Below, in pieces: positions 24,123-33,243 of a stretch of 34,715 nt of DNA (the first letter of the stretch is position 1; each line of letters starts with the position of its first letter). A program made the position numbers and the translations under genes. The notes below the pieces were generated by a model. The model was not told the DNA's origin and made no database searches. It saw nothing but the letters and a program-made list of their open reading frames with translations. Source of the DNA: QHWK01 sp035315685. GTDB taxonomy: Bacteria > Acidobacteriota > Vicinamibacteria > Vicinamibacterales > CAVVIG01. Location: assembly GCA_035315685.1 (NCBI GenBank), contig DATFXR010000040.1, forward strand, positions 1 through 34,715, read 5' to 3'.

Positions 24123-26231
24123 TCACTGCCGCGACGATGACGTTCGCAGCCGGTCGAGCAGCTGACGGTATCGCCGGTCCGCTTCCTGGATGCGCGGCCG
24201 CAGCAGCGGTAGTTGTTGCGGCCACTGATCGACGAGCATGTCGCCGGTCTCCCATGCCTCGAGATCCGAGTTCGGGTCGATCGGCACCGTCAGCAGTTCG
24301 TTGAGCTGTGCCCGCTGATAGTCGACCAGCGCGGCAACCTCGCTGCGCTTCCAGGTCGGTTCGCCGTCGACGACGACGTAGACCGGGGCGGTGTGCCCGA
24401 CCGTCGTGAACTGCGGCTGCTGATGACCGCCGTAGGCGCGTGCGGCAATCCACATGCTGTGGTCGGCGACGATCGACTTCTGCAGGTGCACGCGATCGGC
24501 GCCATTCGCGGCTTCGCGCGCGTCGACGTCGCCAAGCACGACGAGCTCGAGTCGATCCAGATCGTCGACGTCGGGATTCAGCTGCGCGTCGGCGACGATG
24601 TCCAGCCGGGTGCCGCGCGGGACGCGCAATTCGTCGCCCATCTCGCCGCCATTGACGCTCAACCGCACGAATGGTCCATTCGTCACGTAGGCGTGGCCGC
24701 GACGAAAGCCGTCGAACCAGGCGGCGGCGCTGAATGGCGCGTCGATCTTCACGTACGTCCGCTCGACGCCGGGGAGGGTCGGGCCGAAATACGGGTAGTC
24801 CGCCCCGCCGACCGGCGACACTTTGTAACCGAGATTCAGGAAGCTGTACCAGATGTCGGTGTTCAGCCGTCCGCCTTGCAGCACTTCGATGAAGTCGACC
24901 AGACCGAACGGCACATCGAGCGCGAGCCCGCGGCGGCCGTTGAACAGTTCGCCGAGATGCGCGTAGCCGGTCAACGCCCCCTGACTGCGCGTGCGCTCGA
25001 ACACCCTGTCGTACTGAAAGAACGCTTCCTTTTCGAAGTGAACGTGCGATTTCAGATTCCAGTGGATGGTGTGGCCGCGCATGCCGGTGCGCGGATCCTC
25101 CTGTCCCGGAACGATCGCGTACCCGTTGCGCTCGAACTGTCCGGCGCGATCCCACGCCGGCTGCTTGAAGTAGGTGCCGGCGATGTTGCCCATCTCGAGC
25201 AGGTTGCCGACGTGGACGTCCTCTGCAGCGAGCTGCCCCCAGACGGCCAGGTCCGCCGGTTCGTCGCGCATCAGGTGGATGTGCGAGTCCCCCGAGTACC
25301 AGCTCTCGCGCGGCAAATCGATGTAGCGCTGCAGCGCGAGGCGGATGGTCGTCGTCTCATTCGCCTGAACCTGCACTTTACGCCGCGCGACCCGATATTC
25401 GGGACCGCGCGTGGCGACGAGATCGTAGACGCCGGCGGGAACCGTCGCCTCGTAGCGGCCGTCGACATAGAACGCCTGGCGACTGTCGGACGACCAGAAC
25501 ATCCGCCGATTCATCCATTGCAGCCGTGCATCGTCGGCGAAGCGATGGACCGAGAGCGCGTCCTGCGAGGGCAGCGGAATGCGGCCGGTGGCGTCGTACA
25601 AGCCGATGCGCGCCGCTGCGGCCTGATTCGTGCCAGCATCGAGGACATCGAGGTGGATCCGTCCGGTTGCCGCGCCAGCACGCGTGCCATTGCTGCGGGT
25701 AATCTCCACATTGCACACCGCGAGGACGCCCTGATTCCGTGCGCCCACGGCAAGATCGGCGTTGAGGATGCCCTGGCCGGCGAGGCGCGCTCGATCGAGG
25801 CGCAGTGTCACGCGTCCCACCGGGGCGGTCGCATCCGGCTGGATGTCAGTCGACACGCCGTAGCCGTCGCCGCCGTTCTTGTCCCACGCGACCGCAAACG
25901 GCGCGGTCGTCAGGCTCGGGACATACGTGACAGTGACGTCGATCGGTTCGTCGACATCGAACGCGTAGCGATCGTCGACGTCGAACGCGAACAGACTGCC
26001 AACGGCGCACGATCGGCCGTCGACAGTTGTCATCTGCGCCTTCCGCTTCGAGCCGGAGAGGCCCAGTTCGGAACGGCTGACGGCGAGCACGCGCGTGACG
26101 TTCTTGATGCTCAGCGAGATCGGCTCGGCGTACCGCGCGTCGCGGCCGTGCGCGCCGACGACAACGAACGTCGCCGCGGCGAAGGCGGCCGCCGCGGCAA
26201 CGACGCAACGGGTCGAGGATGTGGTCCGCAT
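24123..26231 (-). CDS. CehA/McbA-family (PHP-like) metallohydrolase, copy 1
   Basis: A 702-residue exported protein with a signal peptide (CVVAAAAAFAAATFVVVGAHG). The N-terminal 290 residues are beta-rich (for example FAFDVDDRYAFDVDEPIDVT). A PHP-like metal centre then starts at WYSGDSHIHLMRD near 311-323. It continues with EDVHVGNLLEMGN, GQEDPRTGMRGHTIH, GYAHLGELFNGRRG, FIEVLQGGR and GGADYPYFGP, supplying the histidines and acidic residues expected for metal binding. CehA and McbA hydrolyse the carbamate ester of carbaryl, but this family is broad and the natural substrate is unknown. The ATG is one base after the TGA of receptor 4 and has no good ribosome site, which suggests coupled translation. 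It is paralogous to copy 2 (29118-31337) along its whole length but has no C-terminal anchor. Confidence 0.85.
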   Translation of the reverse strand: MRTTSSTRCVVAAAAAFAAATFVVVGAHGRDARYAEPISLSIKNVTRVLAVSRSELGLSGSKRKAQMTTVDGRSCAVGSLFAFDVDDRYAFDVDEPIDVTVTYVPSLTTAPFAVAWDKNGGDGYGVSTDIQPDATAPVGRVTLRLDRARLAGQGILNADLAVGARNQGVLAVCNVEITRSNGTRAGAATGRIHLDVLDAGTNQAAAARIGLYDATGRIPLPSQDALSVHRFADDARLQWMNRRMFWSSDSRQAFYVDGRYEATVPAGVYDLVATRGPEYRVARRKVQVQANETTTIRLALQRYIDLPRESWYSGDSHIHLMRDEPADLAVWGQLAAEDVHVGNLLEMGNIAGTYFKQPAWDRAGQFERNGYAIVPGQEDPRTGMRGHTIHWNLKSHVHFEKEAFFQYDRVFERTRSQGALTGYAHLGELFNGRRGLALDVPFGLVDFIEVLQGGRLNTDIWYSFLNLGYKVSPVGGADYPYFGPTLPGVERTYVKIDAPFSAAAWFDGFRRGHAYVTNGPFVRLSVNGGEMGDELRVPRGTRLDIVADAQLNPDVDDLDRLELVVLGDVDAREAANGADRVHLQKSIVADHSMWIAARAYGGHQQPQFTTVGHTAPVYVVVDGEPTWKRSEVAALVDYQRAQLNELLTVPIDPNSDLEAWETGDMLVDQWPQQLPLLRPRIQEADRRYRQLLDRLRTSSSRQ

Positions 26232-26232
26232 G

Positions 26233-29076
26233 TCAGAACGAAATGCGGAACGCGAGCTGTCCGGTGCGCGGAATGCCCGCCGCCGACGTCGGCTGACCGA
26301 ACAGCGCGTTGCCGTAAATGGTGTTGCGGTTGAATCGCGCGTAGTTGTACAGGTTGAACACTTCGGCCATGCCGGTGAACTTGACCGACCCGACGCGCAC
26401 GTCCTTCGACAGACGCACGTCGAGCGATTGCCACGGATCGAGGAGGAACGTGTTGCGCGGGATCACCGTAAAGTCGGCGAGGACGCGCCGTGCGCCGTTC
26501 ACCTGACCCAGCGGATCGGCCGGCGACGTGATCGTCGCGTAGTTGCCTGACCCGTAGTGGAACGAGCCGGCGAGCAGCAGGCCCCAGCGCATGTTCCAGA
26601 CACCGTTCGCGTTCAGCGTATGCCGCTGGAACTCCGACGAGCGCGCCCACTCGGCCGACACGTCGAATGGATTCAGCAGTTGACTGCCGTACCCGGCGCT
26701 CGAAATACCGGTGTCGTGCTTGAAGAACATCAGCGTGTAGGTGAGACCGGCCTGGAAATTGTTGCGATAGCGACGCGTGATTGAGCTGGCGAGTGCGAAA
26801 TAGTCGGAGTAGCCGTTGCTCGCTTTCAGGTTGATCGGCCCGTAGCTCGGATTCGGCCGTCCGAACCGCGACGGGTTTTTCGGGAACCCGGTCGCCGGGT
26901 CGTAGAAGACGTTCGGATCGAGCTGCTCGTCTTCGTGCGTGCCCTTGTAATACACGAGATCCGCGTCGATGCCGGTCACCTCGTTGACCTGCTTCTGGAA
27001 CCCGAGCATGCTCTGCCACGTCGACGGCATCTGAAAATCCGACCGGATTACCGAAATCGTCTGCGGCGGTACCGGTACGCGGCCGGCGAGCACGTCGGCT
27101 AACGTCGCGCCGCGGGTCGGGTCTTGCACGAAGCCCGGCTTGCCGTCGTTCTGGAACGACGCGACGACGAGACGCTGGCCGCCGAACAGCTGCGCGTCGA
27201 CCGCCTGATTGCCGCCTTGCGTGCCGTAGAAGATTCCCGACCCGCCGCGGATGACGAAGTTGTTCGTGCCGGTGACGTTCCACGCGAAGCCGAGGCGCGG
27301 CGCAACGTTGTTCAGATCGCGGATGTTGTTCTTGTAGCCGTAATCCTCGGTGTCGAATCCGTTGTTGATGATGAGCGTGGTTTCGGCGTTGCCTGGGGAG
27401 ACGAAGTCGCGCCACGCCACGTCGTAGCGGACGCCGAGGTTCAGCGTCAGGCGGTTGTTCACGGCCCAGGTATCGCCGATCCAGCCGGCGTACATCGGCC
27501 GCGGCACGTGATAGCTCCAATCGTCGTTCGGCGCGAAGTAGATGTCGAACCGGGTCGCGATCGGATCGAGGCCGGAGAGGTTCCACTGCGCCGGGTTCTG
27601 CCACTCCGCGAGCGGGATGCGCTGCGGGAGATCGGCCGGCGTGCTGGCGAAGAACATCTGGCCGCGCGAGCGGGCGCGCCACCAGCCGGCATCGCGCTCG
27701 AGATGCAGCTCGCTGCCGATCTTCACGTCGTGGTCGGCCTTGTGCCACTTCAACTCGTAGGTGGTCGTGACGTGATCCTGATTCCAGTCCTCGGGATAAT
27801 TCCAGTTCGGCCCGATGGTCAGCGCGGGGAAGATGAATTCCGGGAATGCCGCCGGGCCATCCTTGAGCGGCGCGTTGATGAACTGATAGTGGAACCAGTT
27901 CACCCGCACTTCCTGCAACAGGTTGTTGCGCATGACGCGCGCCCAGTTGCCGGTGACGAAGTTCGAGTGGTGGAAGCGCTCCGCGCCGCGCGTCGGGCTG
28001 GCTGTCGCCGAGAAGAAATGCGGGTTCTGCCAGTCGAAGTAGTTGCCGCGCAGGATCAGATGATCTTTCGGGGAGAACTGGTAGTCGCCGCGGCCGAGCA
28101 CGTAATGCTGAAAGGTGTCGGCCGGCAGGGTAATCGTCTCGCCGCGATAGACAGAGGGTCCTATGACGATCGAGTTCGGCTCCCGCTGATATTCGTACGA
28201 GAAGAAGTAGTGCATCCGATCCTTGCTGATCGGTCCGCCGAGCGTAGCGCCGACCTGCTGGTTCGAATAGGGAAGCACTTTGCCGGTGTAGGCGTCGGCG
28301 GCATTCAGTTTGTCGCTGCGGAAGTAGCCGTAGGTGCTGCCGCTGTAGGCGTTGCTGCCCGCCTTCGAGACTGCCTGCACCTGCAGGCCGACCGAGCGGC
28401 CCATCGTGATGTCGAACATGTTGGTCACGATTTGGTACTCGGCAATCGCATCGCGGCTCACGCCGGGCTGCCCGAATCCGGTGACCGACGTCTCCTGCGT
28501 GATTTCCTGGCCGTCCAGGTTGACGCGGAACGCCGCCGTCCGGCTGCTGCCGTTCGGCGTCGACGTGTCGGTGATCTGGTTCGCCGTGATCCCTTTCACC
28601 ATCGTCGAGAGCTGCAGCCAGTTGCGCCCGTTGATCGGCAGCTCCTCCATCTGTCGTCGGTCGACGTTGCCGGAGACCTGCGCCTGCCGTGTGTCGACCA
28701 GCGGAGAGGCAGCCGTGACGGTTACCGCTTCCTCGATCGTCGCCACTTTCATCGTGAAGGGAATCGTCGCGTTCTGGCCGACGAGCAGCTCGACCTCCGA
28801 GAACACCGAGGTTGCGAATCCGGCCAGCTCCGCCTGAAGCTTGTACTTGCCGGCCTGCAGGCCGACGAGCCGGTACTCACCGCGCGTGTTGCTGACGTCG
28901 CTGAACTGGCGGCCAAGCGCGAGATCGGTCGCGGTGATCGTCGCGCCGGGCAGGACCGCTTTCGATTCGTCGGTCACCGTGCCGACGATCGTGGCTTCGA
29001 CCTGGGCGAATGCGGGTGCGGCAGTAGCCGCGAGGAGGATGAGCGCAGCGAACCAGCGCCTGCGAGCGGACTCCAT
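26233..29076 (-). CDS. Oar-like TonB-dependent receptor, receptor 4
   Basis: A 947-residue protein. The ATG at 29076 follows AAGGAGGG and opens a signal peptide (RWFAALILLAATAAPAFAQ); the frame is open further upstream only as a shadow of the CehA copy 2 gene. It has a carboxypeptidase-regulatory domain (GTVTDESKAVLPGATITATD), EEAVTVTAASPLVDTRQAQV, and a plug with LPINGRNWLQLSTMVKGI and VNLDGQEITQETSV. The barrel shows YFRSDKLNAADAYTGK and GDTWAVNNRLTLNLGVRYD, ending in TGQLAFRISF. I see no cysteine in the protein, unlike receptors 1-3, so it belongs to another subfamily. It lies between two CehA/McbA-type hydrolases in one operon, 41 bases after one and one base before the other. The natural reading is that all three handle the same ligand. 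Confidence 0.9.
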   Translation of the reverse strand: MESARRRWFAALILLAATAAPAFAQVEATIVGTVTDESKAVLPGATITATDLALGRQFSDVSNTRGEYRLVGLQAGKYKLQAELAGFATSVFSEVELLVGQNATIPFTMKVATIEEAVTVTAASPLVDTRQAQVSGNVDRRQMEELPINGRNWLQLSTMVKGITANQITDTSTPNGSSRTAAFRVNLDGQEITQETSVTGFGQPGVSRDAIAEYQIVTNMFDITMGRSVGLQVQAVSKAGSNAYSGSTYGYFRSDKLNAADAYTGKVLPYSNQQVGATLGGPISKDRMHYFFSYEYQREPNSIVIGPSVYRGETITLPADTFQHYVLGRGDYQFSPKDHLILRGNYFDWQNPHFFSATASPTRGAERFHHSNFVTGNWARVMRNNLLQEVRVNWFHYQFINAPLKDGPAAFPEFIFPALTIGPNWNYPEDWNQDHVTTTYELKWHKADHDVKIGSELHLERDAGWWRARSRGQMFFASTPADLPQRIPLAEWQNPAQWNLSGLDPIATRFDIYFAPNDDWSYHVPRPMYAGWIGDTWAVNNRLTLNLGVRYDVAWRDFVSPGNAETTLIINNGFDTEDYGYKNNIRDLNNVAPRLGFAWNVTGTNNFVIRGGSGIFYGTQGGNQAVDAQLFGGQRLVVASFQNDGKPGFVQDPTRGATLADVLAGRVPVPPQTISVIRSDFQMPSTWQSMLGFQKQVNEVTGIDADLVYYKGTHEDEQLDPNVFYDPATGFPKNPSRFGRPNPSYGPINLKASNGYSDYFALASSITRRYRNNFQAGLTYTLMFFKHDTGISSAGYGSQLLNPFDVSAEWARSSEFQRHTLNANGVWNMRWGLLLAGSFHYGSGNYATITSPADPLGQVNGARRVLADFTVIPRNTFLLDPWQSLDVRLSKDVRVGSVKFTGMAEVFNLYNYARFNRNTIYGNALFGQPTSAAGIPRTGQLAFRISF

Positions 29077-29117
29077 GATCCCTCCTTCAATGCCGTGTCG
29101 TGTGCCGGAGAACTGGA

Positions 29118-31337
29118 TCAGCGGCGCGGTCGTGCGCGGCGGCCGCGAATGGCAACCAGACCGATGGCGGCCGCGACCGCGAGCCCGAGGCCCTCGATCC
29201 GCGCCCGTGCGGAAGACGAGCGGGCGCCGGTGGCCCGGCGCAGGATGTCGTCGTATTTCGCGTTGGCCTGCTCGACGCGCGGCCGCAACAGATACTTCTG
29301 CCGCTCCCATTGCGGCGCCAGCACGCCGACCGTCTCCCACGCTTCGAGATCGCCCATCGGGTCGACCGGCGCCGTGAGCAGGTCCTGCAGAATCTGGTGC
29401 TCCGTGCGAACGAGGTCCGCGACGGCGGCCGTCTTCCAGAACGGTTGCTCGTCGACGACGACGTAGATCGGCGCCGAGTGCGCGACCGCCCCGAGCGTCT
29501 GCACCTGGCCCTGCGCGGGTACCTGGCGCGCGCCGGTGGCGCGCACGGCAATCCACATGCTGTGGTCGGCCGTCAGTTCCTTGCGCAGCGTGATCCGATC
29601 GCCGCCGGTGGCATGCGCGGTGTCGACGACGTCGCCGTGGACGATCAGATCGAGCGCGCCGGGCGCGTCGATGTCCGGGTTCAGCTGCATCGACGCGGCG
29701 ACCTGCAGCCGTGCGCCGCGGGCGACATGAATCTCGTCGCCCATGGTCTTGCCGTTGATCGTGAAATCGAGGAGCGGACCGTTGGTGACGAAGACATGCC
29801 CGGCGCGGAACGACGCGTACCACGCGTCGGCGTCGAACGGCCCATCGAGTTTGACGTAGTAGCGCTCGACGCCCGGCAGCGACGGCCCGAAGTACGGATA
29901 GTCCGACCCGGCCGCCGGACTGATCTTGAAACCAAGATTCAGATACGGATACCAGTTGTCGACGCCGAGCCGGCCGCCTTGCAGCACTTCGATGAAATCA
30001 ACGAGGTTGAAGGGCGCGTCGAGCGACAGGCCGCGGCGGCCGTTGAAGATCTGCGCCATGTGCGCGTAGCCGGACACGCCGCCCTGGCTGTGCGACTGCT
30101 CGAAGACTTTGTGATAGGAAAAGAAGTCCGACGAGGGCAGATGAATCGGGTGCTGCAGATTGTGATGAATCGTGTGACCGCGCTCGGTCGTCCGCGGATC
30201 CTCCTGCCCCGACGCGATCAGATGGCCGTCGCGCCAGTAACGTCCGGCCTTCCCCCACGCCGGCTGACGGAAATGGGTGGTGACAATGTTGCCCATCTCG
30301 AGCAGGTTGCCCACGTGGACGTCTTCGCCGGCGACCATGCCCCACACGGCCGGGTCTTGCACCTGATCGCGCATGAGGTGCAGGTGCGTGTCGCCGGAGT
30401 ACCAGCCGCGTGACGGCTGGTTGATGTACCGCTGCAAGGCGACGGTGAGGCGGCTCGTGTCGCCGGCTTTGACTTCGACGGTTTGCTTGACGGTTCGGTA
30501 CTCCGGTCCCCTGGTGACGACGAGCTCGTACGACCCGGCGGGCACCTGCGCCTCGTAGCGCCCAATCGCATAGAACGCCTGACGATTCGCCGACGGCCAC
30601 AGCAGGCGCGGCGCCACCCAGATCAGCCGCGTCTCGTCGGCGTATCGGTGGACGAGCAGTGCCTGATCCGACGGCAGCGGCGCGCGGCCGGTCGTGTCGT
30701 AGAGTCCAATCCGGGCGGGTACGAGGTCGCGGGTGTCTGCATCCAGCAGCTCGAGTTGCAGCCGCCCGGCCGCGGCGGCCGGTTTCGTCGTGCCACTGCG
30801 AGCGATGGCGAGGTCGCACAAGGCGATCCCGCCGCGCGCGCCGACGGCGAGATCGGTTTTGAGAAGGCCGAGCCCGGCAAACCGGGCACGGTCGAGCCTG
30901 ACGGTCGCCGTCCGCAGCGCCGCGCCGCGTTCCGGCGCAACTTCCTTCGACACGCCGTAGCCGTCGCCGCCGTTGCGATCCCATCCGACCGTGAACGGCT
31001 GCGTCCGATCGGGCGCGTAGGTCACGGTGACGTCGACGTCTTCGTCGATGTCGAAGGCGTACTTATCGTCGACGTCGAACACAAACAGATCGCCAAAGAT
31101 GCATGAGCGACCATCGATGGTCATCATGTCGTCCGGCGCCTTGCTGCCGTTCAGACCGAGTTCCGATCGATTCGCGCCGAGCGTTCGCGTGATGTGATCG
31201 CGTGTCCACTGGAGCTCGACGACGCGTCGAGCTTCGGTGCCGTGTGCGCGCAGCGTGATCGTGGCCGCGGCGCACAGGAGAGCAGCTGCGAGTGGCCGAA
31301 GGGCTGACGGGCCGACGCGGGCGACGAAAAATTTCAC
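29118..31337 (-). CDS. CehA/McbA-family (PHP-like) metallohydrolase, copy 2, with C-terminal membrane anchor
   Basis: A 739-residue protein and the first gene of the operon. The GTG start has GAGGGGG about six bases upstream. A signal peptide (RPLAAALLCAAATITLRAHG) is followed by a beta-rich region of about 290 residues. The metal-site motifs run WYSGDTHLHLMRD (near 312-324), EDVHVGNLLEMGN, GQEDPRTTERGHTIHH, GYAHMAQIFNGRRG, FIEVLQGGR and GSDYPYFGP. They match copy 1 nearly motif for motif and at the same positions. The C-terminus adds a hydrophobic segment (IEGLGLAVAAAIGLVAI) and a basic tail (RGRRARPRR), like a sorting or anchor signal; copy 1 lacks it. One copy may thus be membrane-held and the other soluble. 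The substrate is unknown. Confidence 0.85.
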   Translation of the reverse strand: MKFFVARVGPSALRPLAAALLCAAATITLRAHGTEARRVVELQWTRDHITRTLGANRSELGLNGSKAPDDMMTIDGRSCIFGDLFVFDVDDKYAFDIDEDVDVTVTYAPDRTQPFTVGWDRNGGDGYGVSKEVAPERGAALRTATVRLDRARFAGLGLLKTDLAVGARGGIALCDLAIARSGTTKPAAAAGRLQLELLDADTRDLVPARIGLYDTTGRAPLPSDQALLVHRYADETRLIWVAPRLLWPSANRQAFYAIGRYEAQVPAGSYELVVTRGPEYRTVKQTVEVKAGDTSRLTVALQRYINQPSRGWYSGDTHLHLMRDQVQDPAVWGMVAGEDVHVGNLLEMGNIVTTHFRQPAWGKAGRYWRDGHLIASGQEDPRTTERGHTIHHNLQHPIHLPSSDFFSYHKVFEQSHSQGGVSGYAHMAQIFNGRRGLSLDAPFNLVDFIEVLQGGRLGVDNWYPYLNLGFKISPAAGSDYPYFGPSLPGVERYYVKLDGPFDADAWYASFRAGHVFVTNGPLLDFTINGKTMGDEIHVARGARLQVAASMQLNPDIDAPGALDLIVHGDVVDTAHATGGDRITLRKELTADHSMWIAVRATGARQVPAQGQVQTLGAVAHSAPIYVVVDEQPFWKTAAVADLVRTEHQILQDLLTAPVDPMGDLEAWETVGVLAPQWERQKYLLRPRVEQANAKYDDILRRATGARSSSARARIEGLGLAVAAAIGLVAIRGRRARPRR

Positions 31338-31376
31338 GTTGCCCCCTCGCTGAAGACGAAATTTGAAAGTCGCGCC

Positions 31377-31405
31377 CTTGTAACAGAGGCGGCGGGTGGT
31401 GTCAA
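31377..31405 (-). promoter_or_regulatory. Promoter of the CehA-receptor-CehA operon
   Basis: Minus strand: perfect TTGACA (31400-31405), exactly 17 bases, then TACAAG (31377-31382, four of six). It lies 39 bases before the GTG at 31337 and is the best sigma-70-like promoter in the window. Confidence 0.55.
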
Positions 31406-31454
31406 CACGAGATCACACGACGTTGCGCGCTTTGATCGTCGCGATCGAAGTTGG

Positions 31455-31463
31455 TGCTAGGAT
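31455..31463 (+). promoter_or_regulatory. Extended -10 element before the membrane-propeller fusion gene
   Basis: TGCTAGGAT fits an extended -10 (TGn plus TAGGAT, four of six). It is about 20 bases before the ATG at 31484, which implies a very short leader. It would exclude the upstream GTG at 31451 as the start. Confidence 0.3.
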
Positions 31464-31483
31464 GCGCCAGGTTCGTGGACGCC

Positions 31484-33205
31484 ATGTCGACGTTATTCTT
31501 TCGAACGCTCTCGCAAGGCGTGCAGGCCTTCGTGCCGATCGCGTTCGCGCTGTCTTGGTGGTCGCGTGCGGGCGACGCACGGCGTCGATCGCTTGTCGGG
31601 CGAGGCGCATGGCTGGCGGCGGTGATCACCGTCCCCGGCAGCTGGTGGTTTCAACAGAGCGCGACGCGCGCGCTCGACGAAGCGGCGCTCGCGAGCGCTG
31701 CGCTTGCGGCGACGCTGGCGTGTCTGGTCGCGCTGCATGCGCGCGATCGATCGCCGACGCGAGCGGACGTCGAGCCATCGCGTGCCGCCGCCTTCGCGAT
31801 GGTCGCAGCGACGACCGTGGTCGTGGTGCGGCAGACCATCGAGATCGGAGCAGTGTTCGAAGCGGCGGCGTTCGAGTTGCGATCGCGCGACGCGACCGCG
31901 GTGATCGTCGCGGCCGGGGCGATTGCCGCCGCCCTCGCGTGGACGTGGCCGCGCATCAGCCGCGCGCTCTCGACCGAGACGGTCACGGTGGCGACGCGAT
32001 GGTTCGTGATCGTGTTCGTCTGTCAGCTCGTCGTGTATACGGGCCACGAGCTGGCCGAAGCGCGGCTGCTGCCGGGGAGCGATGCGATCCACACCGCGAC
32101 CGAAGCGTACGGCCCCGACGGCATCTACGGCGTGCATTTCAGCGATCTGCTCGTCCTCGTGCCGGTCGTGGCGATCGCAACGTCTCGCGCGCGCCGTTAC
32201 CTCGAGGCGTTGAAGCGGCGGGCGCCCGGTCGCCTCGCTTCCGTCAGTCTCGTCGGGCTGTGCTCGGTGTTCATGGGCCTGCAGCACACCGATGCGCCGC
32301 CTCCGCGGCCGGCGCCGGCGGCGGCCGCCGCGGACATTGCCGGCGTTCTGTCGCGACCGCACATTCTGTTTCGTGAAACCGGCCCAGGTCCGGGTTTCGG
32401 GCGGCTGGCGGTCGCGCCGATCGACAACCCTGGCGCGCGCCTGATGACCGCGGCGTCGTGCCAACGCCTGTCGTTTGCCGCCGGTCGCGGTCTCTGTCTG
32501 CATGTCGATCGTGGGCTGCTCCATACCTATTCGGCGGTGCTGCTGAGCGATCAGCTCAACCCTGGTGCCACCATCACGCTGCAGGGACTGCCCAGCCGCA
32601 CGCGCGTTGCGCCAGACGGGCGCGTCGGCGCGGCCACCGTGTTCGTGGTCGGCGACGGCTACGCCGCCGAGTTCTCGACGCGGACCACCATCATCGACAT
32701 GTCGTCGGGCGACGAGATCGGCGAGCTCGAACATTTCACGACCTGGCGCAACGGCCAGCGGATCCGTGCCGCCGACTTCAACTTCTGGGGCGTGACCTTC
32801 GCGCGCGATGGGACGACGTTCTACGCGTCGCTGCGCACGGCGGGGGTGAAATACCTCGTTCGCGGCGAGCTGGCGCTGCGGAAACTCACCGTGCTGCGCG
32901 AGAACGTCGAGTGCCCGTCGCTGTCACCGGACAATCGTCTGCTCGCCTACAAGAAGCGCGTCGGACCGAGTCCGGACAGCTGGCGCATTCACGTCCTCGA
33001 TCTGGCGTCGAACGTCGAGCGGATGCTCGACGGCGAAACGCGCTACGTCGACGATCAGGTCGAATGGCTCGACGCGACGCACCTGCTCTACGCGATTCCG
33101 CGCCGCACGACGTCGATTTCCGATGTCTGGGTGCTGCCGGTCGACGGAAGCGCCCCGGCGAAATTGTTTCTTCCCGAAGCCGAGTCGCCGATCGTGGTCC
33201 ATTGA
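31484..33205 (+). CDS. Multi-pass membrane domain (FTR1-like?) fused to a TolB-like beta-propeller
   Basis: A 573-residue protein from the ATG at 31484; no strong ribosome site is visible, so the start is uncertain (a GTG at 31451 is the alternative). Residues 1-270 hold about seven hydrophobic segments, for example FVPIAFALSWW, WLAAVITVPGSWWF, AFAMVAATTVVVVRQTIEIG and WFVIVFVCQLVVYTGHELAE. The spacing and the TGHELAEARLLPG / GPDGIYG pattern recall FTR1-type iron permeases. The REGLE iron motifs of that family are not kept (LSQGVQAF and VRQTIEIG stand at similar places). Residues 290-573 look like a TolB/PD40 propeller (CPSLSPDNRLLAYKK, WRIHVLDLASNVERMLDGET, DVWVLPVDGSAPAKLF). I cannot name the function. 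It is followed after 38 bases by the DMFase-like gene. Confidence 0.65.
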   Translation: MSTLFFRTLSQGVQAFVPIAFALSWWSRAGDARRRSLVGRGAWLAAVITVPGSWWFQQSATRALDEAALASAALAATLACLVALHARDRSPTRADVEPSRAAAFAMVAATTVVVVRQTIEIGAVFEAAAFELRSRDATAVIVAAGAIAAALAWTWPRISRALSTETVTVATRWFVIVFVCQLVVYTGHELAEARLLPGSDAIHTATEAYGPDGIYGVHFSDLLVLVPVVAIATSRARRYLEALKRRAPGRLASVSLVGLCSVFMGLQHTDAPPPRPAPAAAAADIAGVLSRPHILFRETGPGPGFGRLAVAPIDNPGARLMTAASCQRLSFAAGRGLCLHVDRGLLHTYSAVLLSDQLNPGATITLQGLPSRTRVAPDGRVGAATVFVVGDGYAAEFSTRTTIIDMSSGDEIGELEHFTTWRNGQRIRAADFNFWGVTFARDGTTFYASLRTAGVKYLVRGELALRKLTVLRENVECPSLSPDNRLLAYKKRVGPSPDSWRIHVLDLASNVERMLDGETRYVDDQVEWLDATHLLYAIPRRTTSISDVWVLPVDGSAPAKLFLPEAESPIVVH

Positions 33206-33243
33206 GTACGCGCGGTTCCATCGATTCAGGTCAGGAGGATGCG

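Noticed and set aside
24213..26333. Plus-strand open frame of 706 codons opposite CehA copy 1
   Set aside because: It is antisense to a recognised hydrolase, with no protein motifs and typical Arg/Val/Asp shadow composition.
29077..29823. Upstream extension of the receptor 4 frame into CehA copy 2
   Set aside because: A strong ribosome site and signal peptide place the start at 29076; the extension is a shadow of the metallohydrolase gene.
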